Made by a program: the position numbers and the translations under genes. A stretch of 64,000 nucleotides of DNA from Paramacrobiotus metropolitanus. Lineage: Eukaryota > Tardigrada > Eutardigrada > Parachela > Macrobiotidae. Location of the stretch: assembly GCF_019649055.1 (NCBI RefSeq), contig NW_026570273.1, positions 62,001 through 126,000 on the forward strand. Direction: 5' to 3'. The notes beneath the pieces are model-generated. The model did no database searches. It saw nothing but the letters and a program-made list of their open reading frames with translations, and had not been told where the DNA came from. Shown in pieces: positions 48,622-56,607 of this stretch. Each line of letters begins with the position of its first letter. Position 1 is the stretch's first letter.

Positions 48622-48838
48622 TGATACAATTAAGGTGGTTTTGGTAGTTTGCTTTAATGAAGAGTAATTCAAGTGTCGTTAACATTGTAATTGTAGCATC
48701 CTATATACTCAGTAAAACAGTCAGATTGACTAAACTTCTGAGTAACAACTTCGCCTTTAAGGCCGGTGTATGACAAAGGGGCTGGGTGCCAACATGAGTA
48801 ACAGACATTAGTAACGGTTACACTCATTTATTCTAACA
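48622..48838 (-). repeat. 3' LTR of the copia element
   Basis: Identical over 217 bases to 52850-53066. In element sense it starts TGTTAGAATAAATGAGTG and ends TTGTATCA. Confidence 0.95.
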
Positions 48839-51520
48839 CCCCCCTTCACCCAGTCCGCGGTCATTCAGTCCATGCATCCCGATCAGTCCGGTGATGAACT
48901 TGACCTTGATCCCTCCAAGCGCCTTCGTTAGCATGTCCGCTGGATTTTGATCCGTGGGAATGTAGCTCACTTCGATGGTCCCGGCCTGTGCCTCCTGGCG
49001 GATCCGGTGGTAGCGAATTCCGACATGCTTCGATCGCTTATGGAATTCCGGATTCTTTGACAACGCAATCGCTCCTTGGTTGTCCACGTACATCTCAGTG
49101 GCTTTTGTTATGTCCACTCCGAGTGCACCTACAAACGGTCTACACCATTCGTTCTGTTTTACCGCCTCGGCCAGTGACATGTATTCAGCTTCCGTTGCGG
49201 AGAATGCTGTCACTTTCTGCAGCTGGGAACTCCAGGCAACAGGTCCGCCTCCCAGGGTGAATACATATCCGGAAGTTGACTTCCGCTCATCCGGATCACC
49301 TCCCCAATCCGAGTCACAGTATCCGGTCAACTCCATACTTGCTGTGCCAAACGTCAAAGCCATAGTTAATGTGCCTTTCAAATAGCGCATTACCCGTTTA
49401 ACAGCTGTCCAGTGGTTGAATCCCGGTTTCTTCCCAAACGACGCCAGGCGGTTCACTGCGTAAGTGATATCTGGTCGTGATATGGAAGAGATGTAGATGA
49501 GGCAGCCAATCGCTTCCATGTATGGACAGTCATATGGCTCTTCTCCATCCTCAGATTTCATCAGCTTGACATTCGGATCCAGAGGAGACGTATAGGTTTT
49601 ACTCTCCTGTAGTCCAAATCGTTGCAGCATGCGATTGATGTATCCCTGCTGGTTGATGCTGATGGTGCCGATCTTCCTGTTCCGACCGATCTCCATGCCC
49701 ACATAACAGTCTGGCTCATGAACCGTCAGTTCGAAATCTTCTTTCAGTTTCTTCAGGAAATCATCCACCACTTTTCGCGTCGCACCACATACCAGCCCAT
49801 CATCAACATACAGACACAGTACCATGTACTCTTTACTCGTACCTTTCTTCACATAGACGCATGGATCTTCACTGCATGCAACAAATCCATGTCCAGTGAG
49901 TACTGCGTTCACTCGCTCGTTCCACAATCTTGGACTTTGCTTCAAGCCATATATTGAACGCTTCAACCGGCATACACGTCCACTACCGTCGTCGTACGTT
50001 GCCGGCTGGTCCATATATATGACTTTATCCAAGTCACCATTCAGAAATGCAGTCTTTACGTCAAACTGTACCATTTCCAGGTTGCGTGCAGCAGCCACCG
50101 CTAACACACAGCGCACCGATTCGTGTCGTACGACGGGGGCAAAGGTTTCGCCATAGTCAATGCCTTGCGCTTGTGAGTAGCCGCATGCCACAAGCCGCGC
50201 TTTCCGCTTATCCAGCTCGCCATCTGGAAGCAGTTTCGATTTGAAAACCCACTTACACTTCACAGTGCGCCGGTCTGCTGGTAGCTGTTCCAAAGTCCAA
50301 GTGCCCGTTTTATACAGCGCTTCAATTTCAGCATCCATTGCTTGCTTCCACAGGTGCCCGTCTGCTCTCGACAGCGCATCCTGGACATCAACTGGATCTG
50401 CGGCCGTGGCCATTGCGCTCAACGCAGCTCCCTTGGCTCTGGTTTCCATGGGATGCGGAAGAGGCGGATCCTTCACCAGATTCTTCGATCCCGGTGGTCG
50501 CCCTGGCCGTCGCTTCTCAACTGCTGCCTTTTCTACAGCAGTCTCGCTTCCCGGCTCATCCTCCGCATCTTCCCACTCTTCGTCATCATCCCGCTCGTTC
50601 TCATCCCCCCTTGAGGCAGGATACCGTAGAGCAACTTCGGGAATCTCGTCGCCACCATCTGCGACAACCACATCTCCAACCCGCTCCACCTTTTTCGTTT
50701 CCCGGTTGAACACCCGGAACACTTTCGTGGTATCCCAATCGTAACCTACAAACAGCGTTTTTACCGACTTGGGATCCAGCTTCCGTCTCTGATCCTCCGG
50801 AACTTTCACGTAGGCAGTTGATCCGAATACCCTCAGGTGGTCAACTGTTGGCTTCCGGCGGTGCCACAATTCATACGGAGTAATTTCCAGCTTTCCCCGA
50901 TTTGGCACAATGTTCCGTAGGTAGGCAGCGGTTGAGATGGCTTCATTCCACAGAAGATTTTTCTCACTTTTTGTGATGTCCGCATCGTAGAGCAGCGTTC
51001 GCGCACTGTCACAGAGCGTGCGGTTTTCCCGTTCTGCCATGCCGTTTGCTTGCTTCACGTACGCCGGACTTCTTTCGTGCTTTATCCCTCTGTTCTGAAA
51101 CAGCGTTTCAACCTCCTGGTTGATGTATTCAGTCCCGTTGTCCGTGCGAATCGACAACACCTTTCTACCAGTTTCCCTTTCTGCTGTGATAATTAACTCT
51201 TTGAATGCATTACCCACAGAGTGCTTACTTGGTAGTGTTCGAACCATTCTGTATCCGCTGCTTTCATCTTTGAACGTCAAGAGATATCGATGTCCTTCCC
51301 AGGAGTCTGCGCCCATATGACACACATCACTATAGAACCTCTCACCTGGTAGACATTTCCTTCCAGCACTGCTGTCATGGGTGTTAGCCGTTTGCTTTCC
51401 CATATGACACGCTTCACAGTCACCGCGCTCGAGGTCACCACCTCCAGGCCGTCCACCACCTTGTTGCGGACCATGGAGTCGACCAATGCGTCGCTGACGT
51501 GTCCAAGTCGTTGGTGCCAA
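48833..51520 (-). CDS. pol: Copia integrase, reverse transcriptase and RNase H
   Basis: An 895-codon frame that overlaps the gag frame by 244 bases in the -1 phase. The cysteine pair CEACHMGK that completes the integrase zinc finger begins this frame's useful part. The integrase triad is in YSDVCHMG, IRTDNGTEY and MAERENRT. Reverse transcriptase follows with LYVDDGLVC near residue 570, then RNase H (GYCDSDWGGD, FSATEAEYMSL, EMYVDNQGAI, MLTKALGG). All catalytic signatures appear intact. The first few dozen residues before CEAC are not native, so the join must come from a frameshift or from a missing base in this copy. Confidence 0.92.
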   Translation of the reverse strand: MAPTTWTRQRRIGRLHGPQQGGGRPGGGDLERGDCEACHMGKQTANTHDSSAGRKCLPGERFYSDVCHMGADSWEGHRYLLTFKDESSGYRMVRTLPSKHSVGNAFKELIITAERETGRKVLSIRTDNGTEYINQEVETLFQNRGIKHERSPAYVKQANGMAERENRTLCDSARTLLYDADITKSEKNLLWNEAISTAAYLRNIVPNRGKLEITPYELWHRRKPTVDHLRVFGSTAYVKVPEDQRRKLDPKSVKTLFVGYDWDTTKVFRVFNRETKKVERVGDVVVADGGDEIPEVALRYPASRGDENERDDDEEWEDAEDEPGSETAVEKAAVEKRRPGRPPGSKNLVKDPPLPHPMETRAKGAALSAMATAADPVDVQDALSRADGHLWKQAMDAEIEALYKTGTWTLEQLPADRRTVKCKWVFKSKLLPDGELDKRKARLVACGYSQAQGIDYGETFAPVVRHESVRCVLAVAAARNLEMVQFDVKTAFLNGDLDKVIYMDQPATYDDGSGRVCRLKRSIYGLKQSPRLWNERVNAVLTGHGFVACSEDPCVYVKKGTSKEYMVLCLYVDDGLVCGATRKVVDDFLKKLKEDFELTVHEPDCYVGMEIGRNRKIGTISINQQGYINRMLQRFGLQESKTYTSPLDPNVKLMKSEDGEEPYDCPYMEAIGCLIYISSISRPDITYAVNRLASFGKKPGFNHWTAVKRVMRYLKGTLTMALTFGTASMELTGYCDSDWGGDPDERKSTSGYVFTLGGGPVAWSSQLQKVTAFSATEAEYMSLAEAVKQNEWCRPFVGALGVDITKATEMYVDNQGAIALSKNPEFHKRSKHVGIRYHRIRQEAQAGTIEVSYIPTDQNPADMLTKALGGIKVKFITGLIGMHGLNDRGLGEGGC
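48839..48847 (-). other. Polypurine tract
   Basis: GAAGGGGGG on the minus strand directly precedes the 3' LTR, as expected for plus-strand DNA priming. The pol frame reads through it and stops inside the LTR at 48833. Confidence 0.85.
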
Positions 51521-52782
51521 ATTCCTACGGGCTGCGCCTTCAGCGCACCTCCACTTGGCGGCACCACACGTATGAAAGGTCGGTACGTTGCACCGTCACC
51601 TCGCACTCCACCCAGGAACGGCTTGCCATCTCTGCTGATTGTCATCTTGCCTTCAGCGTGGGAAAATGCGAATCCTTCTCGCTCCAAGGTCACCGTGGAC
51701 AGCAGCGTAGTGTCACATGCATCGGGTGCATAGAAGACATTCTTCCAATCCACTTCCCGCCACTGTTTCCCATCGACGGACACTTCAACGTCAATCGTGC
51801 CAATATGGGTGGCCTTGATGCTCTGATTGTTGCCAACCACGAACGATTTGGGAACATCTAGCTTAACTAGAGTTTTAAACCAGTTGCATTCATTCGTGAT
51901 ATGGTCACTTGCCCCACTATCGGCGATGATCACATCCTCACTTCCAGTCGCATGCATGGCTGATACCATCATGGATTCCTTTTTGTAACCGTGACCGGAC
52001 TTGTCCTGTCGCCTGTTGGTGACTGTTTCCCCTTTTGGCTTCGACCAGCAATCGGCCTCCTTATGGCCCGCTTTGCCGCAGTTGTGGCAGCTTACGGTGA
52101 ATTTCTTCTTCGCTCCAGTTGGTAGTCGCTTACCTTTTGCGTACAGCGACTCACCAGCTGGACTGGACTTGCTTCCTTCTCCCTGTCCCTTCATCATCTT
52201 TTCCGCTAGGAGCAACTTCTCCCGGAACTTGGACATCTCAGGATTAGGACCGGCCATCATGTTCCACGACGACACAAATGAGGCGTACTGTTTGGGCAAG
52301 CTGGCCAGCGTCTTACCGATCAACCAGGTGTCGGTAACCTTTTCCGGCTTCCCGCACGCGTCTATCTTCGCCGCTAGAACATACAATGATGCCATGAACG
52401 AATTTGCGTCGTCTACCTCCTTCCACTTGACTTCGAAAAATTCGGTCATCGCCGACATCAAGTCGTTGTCAGTCTTCGGCTCTTTCAGCTCCTGGATCCT
52501 CTTCAGAATCTCAGCGGACGTCTTGCAGTCCCGACACTGACTGAAGGTGGTATCATCCACGGTAGCACGCAAAATGCTTCTGGCTTTTCTATCGGCAGCT
52601 ATCCACTTCAGGTGGTGCTCATGCGCCGCTTTATCCGTTGCCGAATCTAGGGGCATCGTCAGTGTCCCATTCACAACAGACCACAAGGACTCACCAGTCA
52701 ACACATCCTCCACCTGTACCCGCCACCGCGAGTAATTGGAGTCGTTCAACTCGGTGACCTTAATACTCTTCAACTGCGCCAT
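51277..52782 (-). CDS. gag: Copia gag, protease and start of integrase
   Basis: Starts at the ATG giving MAQLKSIKVTELNDSNYSRW, typical of copia-type gag. A CCHC zinc knuckle (CHNCGKAGHKEADC) lies near residue 230 of the product and an aspartic protease site (IADSGASDHIT) near 290. The pre-integrase histidine pair (WHQRLGH) lies near 425. The frame then runs on out of phase with the next frame and stops at 51277. Particles assemble in the cytoplasm from gag. A longer frame upstream lacks an ATG. Confidence 0.9.
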   Translation of the reverse strand: MAQLKSIKVTELNDSNYSRWRVQVEDVLTGESLWSVVNGTLTMPLDSATDKAAHEHHLKWIAADRKARSILRATVDDTTFSQCRDCKTSAEILKRIQELKEPKTDNDLMSAMTEFFEVKWKEVDDANSFMASLYVLAAKIDACGKPEKVTDTWLIGKTLASLPKQYASFVSSWNMMAGPNPEMSKFREKLLLAEKMMKGQGEGSKSSPAGESLYAKGKRLPTGAKKKFTVSCHNCGKAGHKEADCWSKPKGETVTNRRQDKSGHGYKKESMMVSAMHATGSEDVIIADSGASDHITNECNWFKTLVKLDVPKSFVVGNNQSIKATHIGTIDVEVSVDGKQWREVDWKNVFYAPDACDTTLLSTVTLEREGFAFSHAEGKMTISRDGKPFLGGVRGDGATYRPFIRVVPPSGGALKAQPVGIWHQRLGHVSDALVDSMVRNKVVDGLEVVTSSAVTVKRVIWESKRLTPMTAVLEGNVYQVRGSIVMCVIWAQTPGKDIDIS

Positions 52783-52832
52783 TGTAGTATCCACACAACA
52801 ATGATAAAACAAACTAAACACTGCTTAGAGAC

Positions 52833-52849
52833 AAGCAGGTCTCATAATC
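52833..52849 (-). other. Primer binding site matching elongator tRNA-Met anticodon region
   Basis: The base after the 5' LTR starts GATTATGAGACCTGCTT in element sense. Its complement contains GTCTCATAATC, which I recognise as the anticodon stem-loop of eukaryotic elongator tRNA-Met (CAT anticodon). Priming from an internal, half-tRNA site is known for Drosophila copia, which uses initiator tRNA-Met. The use of the elongator tRNA is my inference from the match. Confidence 0.65.
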
Positions 52850-53066
52850 TGATACAATTAAGGTGGTTTTGGTAGTTTGCTTTAATGAAGAGTAATTCAA
52901 GTGTCGTTAACATTGTAATTGTAGCATCCTATATACTCAGTAAAACAGTCAGATTGACTAAACTTCTGAGTAACAACTTCGCCTTTAAGGCCGGTGTATG
53001 ACAAAGGGGCTGGGTGCCAACATGAGTAACAGACATTAGTAACGGTTACACTCATTTATTCTAACA
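52850..53066 (-). repeat. 5' LTR of the copia element
   Basis: Should hold the element promoter and transcription start. The primer site follows directly at 52849 and below. Confidence 0.95.
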
Positions 53067-53076
53067 AAAACAGCAG

Positions 53077-53082
53077 AATAAA
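53077..53082 (+). promoter_or_regulatory. Displaced poly(A) signal of the LRR gene
   Basis: AATAAA lies 11 bases after the right boundary of the copia element. Without the insertion it would lie about 15 bases after the LRR stop codon, so it is probably that gene's original polyadenylation signal, now 4.4 kb away. Confidence 0.5.
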
Positions 53083-53518
53083 CATTTTTTCAACTTTGCA
53101 AAGTGTGTGTGTAAGAACCATTTTACGTTGCTGGCGTCATCCCCTGGATTTCGCTGACACCGCAATCCGTTGCTCTGCGATTTTACTGTACATTTTAAAT
53201 CTCGGTCAGACTGCCATGAGAGCTTTAGGCCATCGATTCTGTTCACTGTTCCTGTCGAAGTATGAACCAATAAATTTCCTGGGTGAAGCCACACCTCGTT
53301 TCCTGGTTACCCCGCTCAATAAACGCTCAATATCAAAATATTTTCAGGAAAACTGCTTAACAGCCAGGCATCAAGCAGTTTTCTTTAAATACAGTAGCAT
53401 AGTACCATTTTGTATGCCCGAATTTTCGACACACCTTTTTGATTTGTTGTTTGCATAAAAATAATATAGAAAAATGCTCTGTGCAGGGTGGGATTAATTA
53501 CTACTGCATCAAATTATA

Positions 53519-53715
53519 TAGGGAGAAAAAGTAAACGCGTTTCACCGTTCCCCTGTATTGCTGCCGTCACCCGCCTGGAGTGTGACGTTACGGCAATACA
53601 TATGGCTAAATCTGGCGCGGTACATAAGCGCCATGTTCAGGCACAACGTCACACTCCAATCGGATGACGGCAGCAAATACAGGGGAACGGTGGAACAAGT
53701 TACTTTTTCCCCCTA
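53519..53715. mobile_element. 197-bp MITE with long terminal inverted repeats
   Basis: TAGGGAGAAAAAGTAA at the left end and its inverse at the right. The pairing extends about 75 bases, including CACCGTTCCCCTGTATTGCT and GCCGTCA...GAGTGTGACGTT. TA flanks both ends (53517-53518, 53716-53717). The loop is about 50 bases. A foldback-type Tc1/mariner-like MITE is the simplest reading. Confidence 0.75.
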
Positions 53716-54552
53716 TAGTATTGCCGTGATCATGTCTGCGCTTTCGTGTAAGAAAACAGCAAAGATGTTACTGTAGATAACAGAATCCTGAAATTCTTCC
53801 ATTGTTTACACTATTGCGCGGACAGAAGCGGTCATTTAGCAACTAGTACGTATATACATGTATAATCTCTTACTATCCTTAAGCTTGAGAAAAAATAATA
53901 TCTTTTGGCGAAGAAGTTTACCCTATTTCGAAAACAGTGTCAGTTGTACCCAAAACAGTACTTCTCGTGTCTTCACCTAGCGCAAGATGAAAACGTATTG
54001 CATATTATTATTTTATGTGCAGGACGCCGTCGTCTGCCTGTAATTGTTTTCTGCGAAGGTGTCCTCCGTTTTATTTTGATCGCCACTTTAACCTGCACTT
54101 GCAGTATGGTTGTAGCCCGGGCCAAAACGTTCCTTAATCACTTGAGTTAGTGGGTGTGTGCCGGTGGATGATTATTTACAGCAGCAGAATCTAACCTTTA
54201 GGAAGAATGCTCCGTAGTCATAGTACCAAACAAAGGCTACGCTGTCCAAGAGGTTTCCATTCACTGTCGGGTTTAGAGAGCAAATTACGGAAAGGCGGCA
54301 AGGAAATGCAGATAGGTCAAATCTGAAAATAAATACAGGGCCTAACTGACCACGAGCACTCCAAACATGAGTGACGTGGATTCTTGGCAAATGTGTCGTC
54401 ACAATGTTGTACCTCTTTGACTGTGAGCTTCTACAGTACATAAAGCTGATGTGTAGAAACTAGAAACATTTCTAATCACAGCGAAGTCAGCAGGCTGTAA
54501 GCGTTGTGAACATTTACATAAACGACCGGATTGCACGAAAGCCATCGACAGA

Positions 54553-55690
54553 ATGGCCGCTCTGCATATTAAGCAGGGTTTTATCTGGAAGGTCACTACC
54601 ATTTGGGTGGCGTTACTGCAGATGTGCGGTTACCTTCCTATCATGGTGAACAAACGTTCGCTATGGTCAGTTTTCCTGCGCTGTGTAATGTACATTTATA
54701 TAGCGCTTATTTTATCCGCTAATTGTTATATACTGTACGATGATTGGGCGTATTACGACGAACTGCCACAGTCATCCAACTGGTTCACCGCGATCTTAAT
54801 CCAGATGATGGACGCGTCAGAGCGGATTGCCGATCTGTTATGTATGCTCTTCATGTGGTCCTGCAACCAACGCTTTTTGGAACTGATTGGTAACTTGGAC
54901 CGAATGCACGGCTCAGTGCTGACGCAAAAAGAAATTCGTATCAGCATTGCCGGAACAGTAGTCTATATCGCTTCCGCGGTGTTTAAAAACGCTTATTGGT
55001 TTATCGTGGAGCAATGGAATCCACAAGATTACACGGACGAAAGGAAAATCGCTGTTATTCTCAATATTCCGATCCCTAACATTGTAGTGGAATGGTCTGC
55101 TCGTGTTATTTTTACCGTTTTCGGTATTACCTTGCACGTATTACCTTGCACGGTATTACCTTTCGGAACGGGGAAAGCTTCAAGTCAAAATATTGCACCC
55201 TCACCGCAGTAGAAGCAACTTACGTCAATGCCAAATCTAATTTTTCACGTGAAGTATCATTTTCATCATCTCAGTTGTCGGGAAAATTTCCCGCACTACT
55301 GCTCTCCGTCTCCACAAACGGGGAAAGCTTCAAGTCAAAATATTGTACCCTCACCGCAGTAGAAGCATTTTTACGTCAGTGCCAAATCTAATTTTTCACG
55401 TGAAGTATCATTTTCATCATCTCAGTTGTCGGGAAAATTTCCCGCACTACTGCTCTCCGTCTCCACAAACAGCTGTTCCACAACGAGTTTGTAACTTTGG
55501 AAGAGCATATTTGTCAATCAAAGTTAACTAGCGTCGTCGGAGAACTGGACAAGTGCTTGCGCTTGGTTACCGGTGTCCGCTGCTATATGGGACAAACCGA
55601 CCCCATTTGGCCCTTTCCTCGGATGTAATACTCATAAATGAAGCAATACTCGCGTTTCGAATGTTGGCATCGTGCACGTTTTTTAACTTT
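54553..55690 (+). pseudogene. Gustatory-receptor-like gene broken by a tandem duplication
   Basis: The frame opens at MAALHIKQGFIWKVTTIW and follows the receptor at 13319-14783 through VVEWSARVIFTVFGITLHV. It then meets two 150-bp tandem units (55171-55320, 55321-55470) and loses frame. Receptor sequence resumes in other frames: RTTALRLHKQLFHNEFVTLE at about 55448-55507, GELDKCLRLVTGVRCYMG to about 55590, and NEAILAFRMLASCTFFNFII from about 55640. The parts are in the right order, so the gene is whole but disrupted by the duplication and by frame changes. No exon 2 or 3 was found downstream. Confidence 0.65.
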
Positions 55691-56115
55691 ATAATTTCTA
55701 GATTCTGTGACCAGTCTGTCGGTTTGTGTTGTGCAATGCACTCGTGTTACATACCTCTTCCCTTTTCTAATTTTATGCGGTCGGATGTCGCATGCTTGTG
55801 TTTATGCCGGTCCTTTCTCATAGTCGGAACGTTTTCCCAAGTTGATTTTGTTGATACTGTCTCTGTAAGCATGGCTCTGGAATGTTTTAAATGCTGTGTA
55901 CCTGTACTGACTGCAAGGCGTAACCGTACTGTGTTGCGACACAATTTCAAGTGTCCTGTTCTAGTTCCAATGGAAGAACATATCCTTCTTCTTGCAGAGC
56001 CAGCGATTACTAAGTGTTACGGAACGGGGAAGCTTCAAGTCAAAATATTGTACCCTCACCGCAGTAGAAGCATTTTTACGTCAGTGCCAAATCTAATTTT
56101 TCACGTGAAGTATTT
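55165..56115 (+). repeat. 150-bp duplication with a third partial copy
   Basis: Units 55171-55320 and 55321-55470 are nearly identical (AAGCTTCAAGTCAAAATATT ... TTTTTCACGTGAAGTATCAT). A third piece of about 93 bases recurs at 56021-56113 and stops after CACGTGAAGTA. All are in the same orientation. Confidence 0.9.
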
Positions 56116-56119
56116 TTGG

Positions 56120-56607
56120 ATCACAGCGGAAATCTACCGACGTTAAATCTATCGCAGCGGAAAGAAGTTCCTACGGTCGGTTGCGAATCGACCGCATGGT
56201 CAGCAAAATCCATGAATAAAATATCAAATGTGTTCGAAATTCTCAGCTTTAAATATCATTCAGTTAAAACAGATCAGGAAACATTTTAATTAGAAAAGTG
56301 CTGTACAAAAACAAACTACGACGTACGGCTGGTTAGCGGCAAAACACAAACTAAACTAGTGAGCGGTACTCGCGATAAACATCAGAAAGATACCGAGTCA
56401 AATGCGCACTGTTAAGAACAGAATAATGTTAAAAAAGCAAAGCAACATTTCGCTCCAGGAAAACTTAGGCAGGCCATGAGAATACCTAATAACTGCTTTA
56501 AAATGCAAAGAATGGGTAATTACTATTTTCTAGTAATCGAAAAATACAAGTATCAATAGTACCGCTAAAGTCAACGAAAACGCGATAGCTTAGTGCATTT
56601 AGTTAAG
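56120..56607. other. Intergenic, nothing recognised
   Basis: No supported feature. Confidence 0.3.

Larger units (their letters stand above)
48622..53066 (-). mobile_element. Ty1/copia LTR retrotransposon, complete
   Basis: 4445 bp, transcribed on the minus strand, bounded by identical 217-bp LTRs (48622-48838 and 52850-53066; plus-strand ends TGATAC...CTAACA). It is flanked by the 5-bp duplication AAAAC (48617-48621 and 53067-53071). It has a primer site, a polypurine tract and gag-pol frames. Domain order is nucleocapsid, protease, integrase, reverse transcriptase, RNase H, which is the copia order. Identical LTRs mean a recent insertion. The only blemish is a frame change between the two coding frames. 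Confidence 0.95.

Noticed and set aside
49080-52735. Many plus-strand open frames inside the copia element.
   Set aside because: They are antisense shadows of gag-pol, in GC-richer coding sequence with few stops.
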